A stretch of DNA of 64,000 bases from JACKIC01 sp964543795 (GCA_964543795.1 CAZIZN010000014.1:1-64000); one strand, 5' to 3'; shown: positions 17,605-32,483, counted from the stretch's first letter. Notes: generated by a model from the letters alone, not told the origin. Program-made: numbers and translations.

Positions 17605-17646
17605 GATGCACTGCTTCTGAGATGCACTACTGCTGAGATGCACTGT
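17599..17646. repeat. three tandem copies of a 16-bp unit
   Basis: The unit TTCTGAGATGCACTGC starts at 17599, with near-identical copies at 17615 and 17631 (third copy TGCTGAGATGCACTGT). The first copy contains the stop codon of the barrel gene, and each later copy repeats the TGA. It lies between convergent genes. Confidence 0.85.
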
Positions 17647-17737
17647 CGCCCGGAGCGGCGCCGCGACGAGGCGGCGATCCGAGGCGGGGCGCAGCCGCCG
17701 GTCGGCTACGGCGTCGCGCGACGGTGGCCCGTCGGGC

Positions 17738-18622
17738 TCACGAGCCGGCGCGCGTGAGCCGCTCTCGGGCATCGGCGGGGACGCTGATCGTCTCGTGCTG
17801 CGCCTGCCCGTCGCCCCGGCGTTTGGCGGCATACATGAGGGCATCCGCGCGCGACATGAGTTCGTCGACCGACCCCGGTGCGGAGTCCACGCTGAGGCAG
17901 CCGATGCTGCACCGGACGCCCTGGCCCGGCAGCAGTCCGGCGGCCTCCAGCACGCGGGCGATCTTCGCAGTGACGACCCGCGCGCCCGCGTCGGGCGTGC
18001 CGGGCATCAGCACGGCGAACTCGTCACCACCGATGCGGGCCGCCACGTCGACCTCGCGCACGGACGTCCGGATGGCGCGTCCGATCCGTTGCAGGACCTG
18101 ATCGCCGCATTCGTGACCGCAACGGTCGTTGATCGACTTGAACTCGTCGACGTCCACGTAGGCGATCGAGAACGGCGCACCGAAGCGACGGGAGCGACGC
18201 ACCTCCTGTTCGAGGGCGACCCAGAACGCGCGCCGGTTCGCGAGCCCCGTGAGGGAGTCGCTGTAGGCGAGCTGCTGCTCGCGCAGCAGGCGGTCGCGCA
18301 GCGCGAAGACGAGCCGCCCGAAGGCGAGGAAGAGCCCGAACTGCAGCGAGAAGTTCAGGATGTGCACACCGAGGTGCAGGCTCACCTCGTGCTCGAGCAA
18401 CTCGATGATGAGCCAGGTCGTCGACGCGACCACGGTGCAGGCCAGCGCTATCGACCGCCGGAAGCACCAGGCGGCCAGCGCGATCGGCACGAGGTAGCCG
18501 AGCGTCAGCGGCACGTCGGGACCGAGCAGCCAGTCGGCGAAACCCGCGACCGCCACCAGCGCCAGGGCAGAGGATGCCTGGGTCGCGGCACCTCTGGTGC
18601 GCCAGTACCCGCTCGTGAGCAC
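17738..18622 (-). CDS. membrane diguanylate cyclase (GGDEF)
   Basis: 294-residue protein that should make cyclic di-GMP from two GTP. About five hydrophobic helices (residues about 15-105, from LALVAVAGFADWLLG to LQFGLFLAFGRLVFAL) form a sensory membrane domain. A full GGDEF domain follows: DSLTGLANRRAF at its start, YVDVDEFKSIND, and an intact RIGGDEF active site. An RxxD inhibitory site (REVD) sits exactly five residues before GGDEF, so product feedback inhibition is likely. No ATG fits before the first helix without running into the divergent gene, so GTG at 18622 is taken as the start; this is uncertain. Confidence 0.85.
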   Translation of the reverse strand: MLTSGYWRTRGAATQASSALALVAVAGFADWLLGPDVPLTLGYLVPIALAAWCFRRSIALACTVVASTTWLIIELLEHEVSLHLGVHILNFSLQFGLFLAFGRLVFALRDRLLREQQLAYSDSLTGLANRRAFWVALEQEVRRSRRFGAPFSIAYVDVDEFKSINDRCGHECGDQVLQRIGRAIRTSVREVDVAARIGGDEFAVLMPGTPDAGARVVTAKIARVLEAAGLLPGQGVRCSIGCLSVDSAPGSVDELMSRADALMYAAKRRGDGQAQHETISVPADARERLTRAGS

Positions 18623-18746
18623 GGGCGGCAGGATACCGCGAGCACACACCGCCGCGCCAACCTGTCGGATCGACCGGCCACGGCGCCGCCCCCGCACCGG
18701 ACGCCTTGTCTTCGGCGCGCTCGCGGCCGACCCTCTGCGGCACGCC

Positions 18747-19493
18747 ATGCCCACTCCGGCACTCCACAGCCTCCCGAGCAACGTCGACCGGGCGATCCGC
18801 ACGCTGCGCGAACTGGGCCCCGCCGCGCCGCTGTTCGTCGTCGCCACCGCTGGTCCGCTGCTCGGTGCCGCGGCACTGGCGGCGACCAGCAGCCACTGGA
18901 CCGGCTGGTTCGCCGTCGACGCGGTTTCGATCGCCGCCTTCGCCGCGGCAGCCGCCCTCGCCGCCGCGGCGTGCCTGCTGCCGACCCATGCCACCTCGCT
19001 CGCGGCCGGCTATCTGTTCGGCGGCTGGCTGGGCGTCGCCGTCGCGTGGCTCGTCGTGCTCACCGCCGCGAGCCTCGCCTACGCCCTGCTGCGGCCGATG
19101 GTCGGCGAGCGGGCCACGCGAGCCCTGGCGGCGTCGCCGCGCGCCGCAGTCGTGCACGAGGCCCTGCTCGGCCGCAGCATCCGGCGCGCGGTCTGGATCA
19201 TCGCGCTGCTGCGCCTGTCACCCGTGCTGCCGTTCGCCGCGACCAACCTGCTGCTCGCGGCGCTCGGCGTGCGGGCCGCCGTGTTCCTCGGCGCCACGTT
19301 GATCGGCATCACGCCGCGCGTCGTCGGCATCGCCTGGGTCGGTTCCGAGCTCTCGGAGCTCGATTGGACCGCGGGCGGCGCGCCGTGGTCGACCGTGCTG
19401 GCGATCGTCGCGACGGTGCTCGCCGTCGTGCTGATCGGCCGCACGGCGAAGGCAGCACTCCGCCGCGAGGGATCGTCGCCGGAGTCGCGGTGA
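18747..19493 (+). CDS. TVP38/TMEM64 (VTT) family membrane protein
   Basis: 248-residue protein with about six hydrophobic helices. The centre carries the family pattern of a Gly-rich re-entrant region (AAGYLFGGWLGVAVAWL) and the later LLRLSPVLPFAATNLLLA and GATLIGITPR segments typical of the VTT (SNARE-associated/DedA-like) domain. Bacterial members are linked to lipid scrambling or membrane homeostasis. The ATG at 18747 was chosen. It is divergent from the cyclase gene with about 125 bases between starts. Confidence 0.85.
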   Translation: MPTPALHSLPSNVDRAIRTLRELGPAAPLFVVATAGPLLGAAALAATSSHWTGWFAVDAVSIAAFAAAAALAAAACLLPTHATSLAAGYLFGGWLGVAVAWLVVLTAASLAYALLRPMVGERATRALAASPRAAVVHEALLGRSIRRAVWIIALLRLSPVLPFAATNLLLAALGVRAAVFLGATLIGITPRVVGIAWVGSELSELDWTAGGAPWSTVLAIVATVLAVVLIGRTAKAALRREGSSPESR

Positions 19494-19523
19494 AACGCCG
19501 ATCACCGCGGCCGCGACCGACCG

Positions 19524-20249
19524 TCAACGCACGAACCGGTACTTGACGATCGCCCAGATCGCGGCGACGCCGTCGCGCCAGGTGATCTTCTTGCCCTCCG
19601 AGTACTTGCGGCCCTGGTAGCGGATCGGCACCTCGTGGATGCGCACCGGCAGCCGCGCGACCTTCGCCGTGAACTCGGGTTCGACCGTGAAGCGCCGACT
19701 GTGGATCACGACGTCCCGCAGCACTTCGCGGCGGAAGCACTTGTAGCAGGTCTCCATGTCCGTGAGGTTGAGACCGGTGAAGAGGTTGCTGACGAACGTC
19801 AGGAAGCGGTTGCCGAGGTAGTGGTAGAAGTGGTCGCGTTCGCGCCCCGGATCGCGGGAATCGACCAGGTAGCGCGAGCCGAACACGACGTCGGCCTCGC
19901 CGCGCACGATCGGCGCCAGCAGAACCGGGTAGTCGCGCGGGTCGTATTCGAGGTCGGCGTCCTGCACGACCACCACCTCGCCGCGCGCCTGCTCGAAGCC
20001 GGTGCGCAGCGCCGCACCCTTGCCGCGGTTCTGCGGATGCTCGAACACACGCACTTCCGGGTGCGCCGCCGCCAGTTCGGCGAGGATCCGGCGGCTGTCG
20101 TCCTTGCTGCCGTCGTCGACGAGCACGATCTCCTTCCGGATCGGCACCGCGAGCACGGCGGCGACGATGTCGCGCAGCGTGCGCTGCTCGTTGTACACGG
20201 GCATCACGACGCTGAGCAGGAAGTCGGCTGGCAGCGGCGGCAGGTTCAC
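19524..20249 (-). CDS. family 2 glycosyltransferase (dolichyl-phosphate sugar synthase-like)
   Basis: 241-residue GT-A glycosyltransferase. It shows SVVMPVYNEQRT at the N-terminus, EIVLVDDGSKDDS for nucleotide binding, VVVQDADLEYDP carrying the DxD metal motif, and GSRYL..., as in polyprenyl-phosphate mannose/glucose synthases without C-terminal membrane helices. It would charge a lipid carrier with a sugar. The GTG start at 20249 overlaps the stop of the upstream GT-C gene (GTGA). The pairing suggests this enzyme makes the lipid-linked sugar that the GT-C enzyme uses. Confidence 0.9.
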   Translation of the reverse strand: MNLPPLPADFLLSVVMPVYNEQRTLRDIVAAVLAVPIRKEIVLVDDGSKDDSRRILAELAAAHPEVRVFEHPQNRGKGAALRTGFEQARGEVVVVQDADLEYDPRDYPVLLAPIVRGEADVVFGSRYLVDSRDPGRERDHFYHYLGNRFLTFVSNLFTGLNLTDMETCYKCFRREVLRDVVIHSRRFTVEPEFTAKVARLPVRIHEVPIRYQGRKYSEGKKITWRDGVAAIWAIVKYRFVR

Positions 20250-21601
20250 GGGGCGGCGGGAGTTTGCACGCCGCGGCGGGCGGCGACAACTTCGGCGAAG
20301 CACGCCCCGAGCACGACGACCGCGGCGGGCAGGAGCTGGAAGAGCACGCGGGTGTAGGACGTGTCGAGATGGAAGCGCAGCGGCAGGAAGCTGCCGACGT
20401 AGACCACGTGCAGACCGACGAACGCACCGCCGAGCGCCAGCGCGGGCAGGGCGTGGGCGCGTCCCGCCAGCGCGCGCGGCACCAGGACCGCCGCGGCGGC
20501 GAGCAGCGCGAACACGACGTGCGCGTGCCCGGGTGCGACCAGCAGCGCGAGTGCTTCCTGCAGCAGCACCGGCACGCGGTCCGGCCACTGCTCGGCCATC
20601 AGGGCGAACATCGACTTGCCGGTCGGGTTGGCGCCGAACAGGTCGCTCGCGAGGCCGTGGCGACGGTTCCAGATCGCGTTGTTGGCGATCACCACGACGG
20701 CGGGCAGCAGCAGCACGAGATCGCGCGGCCGGGAGCCGCGCGCCCGCACGATCACGGCGGCGACGCCGGCGCAGGCGAGGTGGAGCATCGCCTCGTTCTT
20801 CGACCAGAGCGCGAAGGCGAGGCCGAAGCCCGCGAGCCAGCCGTGGCGGCGATCGCCCGTGTCGCGCCAGCGCAGGAATCCGTCGACCGCGACCACGAGA
20901 CCGAGCGCGACCATGCCGTCGGCGTAGGCCGTGCGCAGCAGCGCGTGGAACTCGGGCTCGAACAGCACGAGGGCGGCGAGCGCGGCGGCCGCCGGCGCGG
21001 CGAGCCGACGGCGAAGCGCTGCGGCGACGGCGACGAACAACGCGACGTCGCAGAGCTGGACCGGCCAGCGGTTCTCGAACTGCACGAACTCCGGCACCCC
21101 CGTGAGCGAATAGACCCACGCCTGCAGCAGCGGGTTCAGCTGCGGGTAGTCGGGGTGCAGATTGTGCACCTGGGCGGCCGCGAAACCCGCCGGCCAGTCG
21201 ACGAGCAGCGACTTCGCCTTGAGCGACCAGATGTTGCCTTCGTCGCCTTCGATGCACGGCCGGTCCATGCCCGCGGCCGCGAAGGCGAGGCACAGCAGCA
21301 CTCCGAGCGCGACGAACGCTCCGAATCCGACACCGACGGTCGATCGGGCCGCCGGGGCGGGATCGGCTCGGCGCCCCAGGAACCAACCGGCGACCGCCGG
21401 GGGGATCGGCAGCATCCACCAGTGGGCGTGCGGCAGGCGCAGTTCGAGCGCGATCTGCACCGCGGCTCCCAGCACCAGCGCCCCGAGGACCACCGACCAC
21501 GCGGCTGCACCGAGCGGGTCGTCGCGCCAGCGCAAGCCGAGCGCGCGCAACGCCAGCACGCCGAGCAGGACGGGCGCGAGCGCGGCGAGCAGCGCGGTCA
21601 C
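20246..21601 (-). CDS. GT-C membrane glycosyltransferase-like protein
   Basis: 451-residue protein with about ten hydrophobic helices. After the first helices an extracytoplasmic loop holds EGDEGNIWSLKAKSL, the acidic Asp-Glu loop expected in ArnT/PMT-type (GT39/GT83-like) enzymes that use lipid-phosphate sugars. Later loops carry WSKNEAM and NRRHG. GTG at 21601 overlaps the stop of the gene above, and its own stop overlaps the GT2 start, so four genes (TetR, membrane protein, this, GT2) form one translation-coupled chain. Confidence 0.82.
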   Translation of the reverse strand: MTALLAALAPVLLGVLALRALGLRWRDDPLGAAAWSVVLGALVLGAAVQIALELRLPHAHWWMLPIPPAVAGWFLGRRADPAPAARSTVGVGFGAFVALGVLLCLAFAAAGMDRPCIEGDEGNIWSLKAKSLLVDWPAGFAAAQVHNLHPDYPQLNPLLQAWVYSLTGVPEFVQFENRWPVQLCDVALFVAVAAALRRRLAAPAAAALAALVLFEPEFHALLRTAYADGMVALGLVVAVDGFLRWRDTGDRRHGWLAGFGLAFALWSKNEAMLHLACAGVAAVIVRARGSRPRDLVLLLPAVVVIANNAIWNRRHGLASDLFGANPTGKSMFALMAEQWPDRVPVLLQEALALLVAPGHAHVVFALLAAAAVLVPRALAGRAHALPALALGGAFVGLHVVYVGSFLPLRFHLDTSYTRVLFQLLPAAVVVLGACFAEVVAARRGVQTPAAP

Positions 21602-22176
21602 ACGCGCCTCCGCAGCAGCCAGAGGCGGAGCTGCGCGCCGCTGCCGAGGGCTTCGACGTGCACGAGTTCGTAGGCGCCGCCGACCGAGAGCTCGATGTTG
21701 CCCTGGGTGCCGTCGACGACGAGCACCTCGCCGGGGGCTGCACCTTCGAGTTGGGCGCGCAGTTCGTCCGGATCGCGGGCGAAGCGCACGTCGCGCGGCG
21801 TCGGGTAGAGCAGGTTCTTGGTCCTCTCGAACAGCGTGCGGACCTGCCGCGCCGGCTCGCCGCGCGGATCGGCTCCGTCGAGCTCGTACTCCTTGCCGCC
21901 GTACGGACTGTAGAGCACGAGGCGGCCGTCGGCCGGCAGCTGCGCCCGCAGCGCCGCGAGCAGGCCGGCCGACAGCCCGCTGGCGCGCTGCACGCGCAGC
22001 GACTCGGGCTCGCTGCAACCGCGTGCGGCGGCGGCCAGGGCGGCCGGCAGCGCGACGGCGGTTCGCCAGCCGAGCACCGCCACGAAGCCGCCCACGACGA
22101 CGGCCGCCGCCCCCGCCCAGGTCAGCGCCAGACGATGCGACGAACGGAGGCCGGACTCAGGCTTCGGGAGGTGCAC
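21598..22176 (-). CDS. membrane-anchored protein of unknown function
   Basis: 192-residue protein. One hydrophobic helix near the N-terminus (LALTWAGAAAVVVGGFVAVLGW) is followed by a soluble region with LPADGRLVLYSPYGGKEY and EVLVVDGTQGNIELSVGG, probably periplasmic. It has no domain I recognise. GTG at 22176 gives a 20-base overlap with the TetR gene; no better start is visible. Its place directly ahead of the GT-C enzyme suggests a helper role in sugar transfer, by position only. Confidence 0.65.
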   Translation of the reverse strand: MHLPKPESGLRSSHRLALTWAGAAAVVVGGFVAVLGWRTAVALPAALAAAARGCSEPESLRVQRASGLSAGLLAALRAQLPADGRLVLYSPYGGKEYELDGADPRGEPARQVRTLFERTKNLLYPTPRDVRFARDPDELRAQLEGAAPGEVLVVDGTQGNIELSVGGAYELVHVEALGSGAQLRLWLLRRRV

Positions 22177-22819
22177 GGAAGTCGAACTCGCTGGGTGCCG
22201 CCGCTCGCGCGTCGCCCGGCGCGCCCGTGGCGTATCGGGCCACGAGCACGCGCGCCAGTTCTTCCTCGTGACAATGTGCCTCGACGTCCGCCGGTGCGGT
22301 GTGCCACTGCTCGAGCGCGCCCGTGACCGCCGCGGCGAGCACGAACGCGGCCTGGGCCGGATCGTCGGCGAACAGGGTGCCGTCGTGCAGACCCTGGACC
22401 AGGAGATCGCGCACGCTGGCGCGCAACCACCGCTGCTCCTGCCGGTCGTCCTCGCGCAGTCGCGAGGTGAACCGACCGCGCAGCTCGGTGGCGAGAACGC
22501 GCAGCAGGTGCGTCGCGGCGGGTTCGCGGAAGTGGAAGGAGAGGTAGTTGGCGACGAACGCGCGCAGCGCCGCAGCCGCGCCGCCGGCACCCGACGCGGG
22601 CACCTGCAGCGTGCGACGCCGGTGTTCGCGCCAGTGGTCGAGCACGGCGAAGAACAGCTCCTCCTTGCCCGCGAAGTGGAAGTAGACACCGCCCTTGGTG
22701 ACCCCCGCCCTGGCGGCGATCTGCTCGAGCGTCGCGCCGGCGAACCCGGCCGAGGCGAACTCGCTCGTCGCGGCGACGATCAGGCGCTGCCGCAAGCTCG
22801 GATCGGGCGTGCGCGGCAT
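22157..22819 (-). CDS. TetR-family transcriptional regulator
   Basis: 220-residue DNA-binding protein. Residues about 10-55 form the TetR helix-turn-helix (AATSEFASAGFAGATLEQIA, then ARAGVTKGGVYFHFAGKEEL), and the C-terminal part is an all-helical ligand/dimer domain. TetR proteins usually repress neighbouring genes until a small ligand binds. It starts 13 bases after the GspK-like gene stop and overlaps the next membrane-protein gene, so it may regulate the glycosyltransferase chain it heads. Confidence 0.92.
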   Translation of the reverse strand: MPRTPDPSLRQRLIVAATSEFASAGFAGATLEQIAARAGVTKGGVYFHFAGKEELFFAVLDHWREHRRRTLQVPASGAGGAAAALRAFVANYLSFHFREPAATHLLRVLATELRGRFTSRLREDDRQEQRWLRASVRDLLVQGLHDGTLFADDPAQAAFVLAAAVTGALEQWHTAPADVEAHCHEEELARVLVARYATGAPGDARAAAPSEFDFRAPPEA

Positions 22820-22832
22820 GGGCGGTCCCGGC

Positions 22833-24461
22833 TCAACGCGGCCGGTAGAACTCTTCGCGCTGCTGCTTGGGCAGGTAGAAGTCGATCAGGAACGGATTCC
22901 ACGCCCGCTCCTCCTGCGAGAACTGGTCCATCTCGGCATAGACCACGGCGAGGTCCATACCCCGCTCCTCCTGCAGGTCGACCGGCTGCACACGCAGCCC
23001 GACACGTTCTTCGAACGGCACCAGCGGCACGATCTCGCCTTCGCCGCCGTCGTCGACCCGCAACACCACCGAACGCGCGCGCCGCAGCACGTAGACGCGG
23101 TTCTCGTCGCTGCGCTTGTGCAGCGACGCGAGGTGGATCGTGAACACGTCCGACTTCGTCGTCAGCGCGTTCTGGAAGTCGGCCTTCATCTGCGGATCCG
23201 GCAGACTGGCGAACTCCTCGACCTTCTCGAGGTCCGCGACGGTCTCGAAGAACTTGAGCTTCTGGTCGCTGCCCAGGCGCAGGTCGCCGAAGTCGGTGAC
23301 ATCCGTCGACTGTCCCTCCTCCTCGAGCCGCGCGAGTTCCTCCTCGTCCTCCTCGTTGCGCCACTTCAGGATCGCGTCGATCACCCGGTCGGGGATCTTG
23401 TCGGGCGGGAACAGCGCGCGCAGCACCGGCCGCGACGCGGTGTTGACGTTGATGCGGATGCCCAGTCCCTCGGGCTGCAGCGGCTCGGCGTCCTCGCCGC
23501 CGGCCGCGAGGCCACCGCCCTGCTTGCCCTGCGTCCCCGCCCCTTCGCCCTGCCCCGGTCCCGGCGACTCGGCCGTTCCTCCCTCCTTGGCGCGCTGCCG
23601 CGCGATCTTCTCGGGGTCGCCCGGATCGACCACGAGCGACGTCCAGAGCGTGAGCACGGACTCCAGCCCGAGGTGCACCTTGCCGTCGAGCACCTTGTCG
23701 AAGAACAGGTCCGCGGACACCGACGGCAGCATCATCAACTCGTCGAGATGCATCGGCAGCGTGACGTCGCTCCGCTTCTCGTCGTCGGACTTGAGGCGCG
23801 GCCGCGGGATCGTGTCGAGGTCGGGGCGACGCGCCCAGTCCTGGATCTCGGACACGATGCGCTGGGCGTCGCCGGTGCCGATGTCGAACTCGGTGTCCTC
23901 GCGCAGCGCGTCGATCAGGCGGACCAGCCGGTCGCGCGAGAACTCGGCGAACTCCTCGTCGGGGCTCCAGAGCGCCAGCAGGTTGAACTTGCGGTTCTCG
24001 TCCTCCACCCAGACGTAGGTCGTGATGTCCTCGTCGGCGTGTCCGACGGGGTGGAACCACGCGTCGCGGCTGCTGTCGCACGTCGCCGCCGGGTCCTGCT
24101 CCGTTTCCTCGCCACCCTCGCCAGCGCCGCCGGCCTGGCCGCCGAGCCCGCCCTCCGCACCCGCTCCGCCGGGCCCGCCCGTGCCACCTTCCCCGGCCGC
24201 CGCCGCCGCCGCGAGATCCTCGCGCAGCTGCTGCTCGGTGTCGTCGAGCTGGTAGAGCATCAGGTTGCGCATGCGGGCCAGCAGCGCGTCGTTCTCGCCG
24301 GTCGCCCGGACCATCCGCGCCGAGACCACGAGTTCCGCGACCAGGATGTAGAGCAGGATCGCGAAGATCAGGGTCAGGACGAGCGCCACACCCCGCTCGC
24401 GGGGGCGCACCGCGGCCGCTGCGGCAACGGCGGGCGGATGGAGAGCTGGTTCGGCTGGCAT
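22833..24461 (-). CDS. GspK-like minor pseudopilin
   Basis: 542-residue protein of the type II secretion GspK kind, which caps the pseudopilus tip. After a 24-residue leader ending RERG comes VALVLTLIFAILLYILVAELV, the prepilin-type hydrophobic helix. Two helix-hairpin-helix-like segments follow (around FNLLALWSPDEEF, and INVNTASRPVLRALF with PDKIPDRVIDAILKW). It is longer than usual GspK (about 330 residues) because of two Gly/Ala/Glu-rich inserts. ATG at 24461 was chosen. It lies downstream of a secretin gene on the same strand; no GspE ATPase or GspF is visible here. Confidence 0.85.
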   Translation of the reverse strand: MPAEPALHPPAVAAAAAVRPRERGVALVLTLIFAILLYILVAELVVSARMVRATGENDALLARMRNLMLYQLDDTEQQLREDLAAAAAAGEGGTGGPGGAGAEGGLGGQAGGAGEGGEETEQDPAATCDSSRDAWFHPVGHADEDITTYVWVEDENRKFNLLALWSPDEEFAEFSRDRLVRLIDALREDTEFDIGTGDAQRIVSEIQDWARRPDLDTIPRPRLKSDDEKRSDVTLPMHLDELMMLPSVSADLFFDKVLDGKVHLGLESVLTLWTSLVVDPGDPEKIARQRAKEGGTAESPGPGQGEGAGTQGKQGGGLAAGGEDAEPLQPEGLGIRINVNTASRPVLRALFPPDKIPDRVIDAILKWRNEEDEEELARLEEEGQSTDVTDFGDLRLGSDQKLKFFETVADLEKVEEFASLPDPQMKADFQNALTTKSDVFTIHLASLHKRSDENRVYVLRRARSVVLRVDDGGEGEIVPLVPFEERVGLRVQPVDLQEERGMDLAVVYAEMDQFSQEERAWNPFLIDFYLPKQQREEFYRPR

Positions 24462-24570
24462 GCGGAGTCCCGGGAACGGTCGGCCTCGGACGTGCATCGT
24501 AGCCGCTTCTTCCGGCGCAACGACGGTCGGGGCGACGCAGCCGGCCGCCCCGCCGCGCCGGCGGGTCGGC

Positions 24571-26088
24571 TCAGAACCCGTCCGGCGTGGTGCGCACGTC
24601 GCCGCGGTCGGTGACGATGCGCGGCCGGATCAGGAACTCGACGTTCGTCTTCGACCGGCTCGTGCTGGTCGAACGGAAGAAGAAGCCGAGCAGCGGGATG
24701 TCGCCGAGGATGGGCACCTTCGTCTCGTTCTCGATCTTGCTCTCCGAGGTCAGACCGCCGATCACCAGCGTGTGGTCGTCCTTGAGATAGACCGTGGTCA
24801 CCGCCGTGCGCTGCGCGGTGATCGGCGTGACCACCGGATCGGTGTCCGCGAAGCCAATGACGGCCGAGACGTCGGCGTAGATCTGCAGGATGATCGAATC
24901 GGTGCCCGCGAGGATCGGGATGATGTTCATCTTCACGCCGACCGGCTTGAAGTCGATGTCGGTCGCGACGCTCGCCCCAAGCTGCGTGATCTTGGCTTTG
25001 GGGAACGGGATCTGGGTCACCGTGCTGATCGCCGCGAGGCCGCCGTTGCGCACCACGAGCTTGGGAGCGCTCTGGATGTCCGCGAGGTTGTTGGCTTCGA
25101 GCGCTTCGAGCACGGCGTTGAGTTCCCAGCTGTCGTGGATGCCGCCGAGGGTGAACAGACCGATGTCGGTGACCGGGTTGGAGCCGACGATCGGCTGCCG
25201 CATCGGGAACACCGAGGTGTACTGACGCACCAGTTGGCTGCTGCTCAGATTGCTCAGCAACGGCGTGTTCTCGTCGATCGCCGACACACCGAACGCGAGC
25301 GCGTCGCTGGTCTGGTACTCGATGACCTGCACGGTGATCTCGATCTGCGGGATGCTCGTGTAGAAGAGGTCGAGCGCGGCCTCGAACGCCGCGAGCGATG
25401 CGGGCGACGCGGTGATCAGCACCAGGGCCACGGAGGGACCGGGACCCGCGGCCACCGGCGCGCCCGTCACGGCGGGCTTGTTGGGTCCCTCGTCGACGAG
25501 GCGAACGCCGCCGAGTCCCTCGAACTCGGGCACGTACGTCACCTCGACCTCGTGCCCCTGCAGCATGCGGCCGAGCACGCTGCGCGCGTGGTCGCCACCG
25601 ACCTTGGTGCCCGGCTTCGGCGGCTGGACCTTGCGCCCCGACGTCAGCGGCTCGTCGGCGATCTCCTCGATGAGCTTGAGGAACGTCGTGCCCAGTTCGT
25701 CCGCCATGAAGTACTGCTTGGTCAGCCTGCCGTCGGCGCCGATGAGCACGGTGCTGCCGAACTGGGCCCGCAGGCGCGCATCGCGCTGCTGCGGCGACTC
25801 CGTCGGGTCCTGGGGCGCAGCGGGAAGCGCGGCGTCGACCGCCGCGGCGTCGGTCGGGCCGGCACCCAGCCCCCACGCGAACGGCCCCACCGCCTGGCCC
25901 GTCCGGCCCGCTCCATGGACGACCTGGACGTCGACGGTCAGCGGGTCGACCCGTTGCGGTTCACCGCTCACGCAACCCCCCGCGATCAGCGCGAGCGCGC
26001 CTGCGGCCCCAGCGAAGACAGTCCTCCCGGTCAGCAGAACCCTCCCGGTCAGCAGAACGGCACGACTCGCGGTGGGAGATTGGTGCAC
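24571..26088 (-). CDS. lipoprotein secretin-like protein (GspD family)
   Basis: 505-residue secretin-superfamily protein. The leader ends at a lipobox (LALIAGGC), so it is probably an outer-membrane lipoprotein. The middle has N-domain-like sequence (ITASPASLAAFEAALDLFY) and the C-terminal half shows the secretin core: APKLVVRNGGLAA, then TLVIGGLTSESKIENETKVP and LGDIPLLGFFFRS, ending FLIRPRIV. It would form the outer-membrane ring of a secretion or pilus machine. No ATG fits; GTG at 26088 is used. The leader contains a perfect 18-bp tandem duplication at 26023-26058. Confidence 0.85.
   Translation of the reverse strand: MHQSPTASRAVLLTGRVLLTGRTVFAGAAGALALIAGGCVSGEPQRVDPLTVDVQVVHGAGRTGQAVGPFAWGLGAGPTDAAAVDAALPAAPQDPTESPQQRDARLRAQFGSTVLIGADGRLTKQYFMADELGTTFLKLIEEIADEPLTSGRKVQPPKPGTKVGGDHARSVLGRMLQGHEVEVTYVPEFEGLGGVRLVDEGPNKPAVTGAPVAAGPGPSVALVLITASPASLAAFEAALDLFYTSIPQIEITVQVIEYQTSDALAFGVSAIDENTPLLSNLSSSQLVRQYTSVFPMRQPIVGSNPVTDIGLFTLGGIHDSWELNAVLEALEANNLADIQSAPKLVVRNGGLAAISTVTQIPFPKAKITQLGASVATDIDFKPVGVKMNIIPILAGTDSIILQIYADVSAVIGFADTDPVVTPITAQRTAVTTVYLKDDHTLVIGGLTSESKIENETKVPILGDIPLLGFFFRSTSTSRSKTNVEFLIRPRIVTDRGDVRTTPDGF
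26023..26058. repeat. 18-bp tandem duplication in the secretin leader
   Basis: CCTCCCGGTCAGCAGAAC occurs twice back to back (26023-26040 and 26041-26058) and encodes a duplicated VLLTGR-type unit in the signal peptide. It is in frame, so the gene stays open. Confidence 0.9.
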
Positions 26089-26174
26089 GGTCGGCGATTG
26101 TGCTCTCGGATGGTCCCCATTGGAACCGCGCAGGTGCGAACGGCCGCAGGCGGCCCACCGCCGCGTCGTGGCGA

Positions 26175-26573
26175 TCACTCGTCCAGCTTGTCGATCACCT
26201 TGTCGGTGAGGTCCGCCACGTCCTTGCCCTGGGTGTCGGAGATGTCGTCCTTGCGCACGACGAGGTCGCGACTCTCGTCGGCGGCGACATCCTTCACGGC
26301 GCTGCGGATGCGTGCGTTCATCTTGCCCAGGATCTGCTTGCCCTGCGCCGAGTCCGGATCGATGCCCTCCGACTGCATCTGCTTCCACTCCTGCGTCGAC
26401 TCGCGCACCTTCGCTTCGTCGATGGTGGCGGGCGCGGACGTGTTGGTCGCGCTGCCCGAGTAGACCACGGCTCCGCGCTTGAGCTTCACCTGCGCCGCGG
26501 CGGGCAGCGCCAACAAGACGGCGACGACGAACGGCAGCAGACGGGCGCAGCCACGGAAGAGCGATGTATGCAT
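26175..26573 (-). CDS. small exported OmpH/Skp-like protein
   Basis: 132-residue exported protein with a signal peptide (LLPFVVAVLLALPAAAQ). The mature part is helical and charged (EAKVRESTQEWKQMQSEG), and the end, DLVVRKDDISDTQGKDVADL...VIDKLDE, recalls the C-terminal end of OmpH/Skp periplasmic chaperones (DIT..VI..L). It is shorter than Skp, so the link is weak. It lies between the giant regulator and the secretin on the same strand and may be the first gene of the secretin/GspK unit. Confidence 0.65.
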   Translation of the reverse strand: MHTSLFRGCARLLPFVVAVLLALPAAAQVKLKRGAVVYSGSATNTSAPATIDEAKVRESTQEWKQMQSEGIDPDSAQGKQILGKMNARIRSAVKDVAADESRDLVVRKDDISDTQGKDVADLTDKVIDKLDE

Positions 26574-26755
26574 GGGATCACCGGACGAGACGTCCTGCCA
26601 AGGCGGCCCCGCTGAGCAACACTCAGGCCAGACCGCACACGACTTTGGCCAATAGACCGAAGTCCTTTCCCATTCGTCTCTTCAGCAGACTGAAATTTAT
26701 CTGGCCAGCGTTGGCCCGGCAGCATGGCGGAATTGCGCCGTCGCCCTTGAATTGG
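26574..26755. promoter_or_regulatory. AT-richer leader before the secretin unit
   Basis: 182 bases between the giant regulator and the OmpH-like gene, with a visibly AT-richer patch (around GAAATTTATC near 26691). This is unusual here and a plausible promoter region. I did not find a convincing sigma-54 -24/-12 pair by eye. Confidence 0.35.
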
Positions 26756-32446
<5,691 letters not shown>

Positions 32447-32459
32447 GCCGGAGTGGCAA

Positions 32460-32475
32460 GGGCGCGCAGGCGCCC
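32460..32475. other. short GC hairpin between pnp and the regulator gene
   Basis: GGGCGC-GCAG-GCGCCC can form a six-pair stem with a four-base loop in the 37-base gap after pnp. No T-run follows, so it may be a weak terminator or processing site rather than a full terminator. Confidence 0.35.
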
Positions 32476-32483
32476 CCGGGCGG

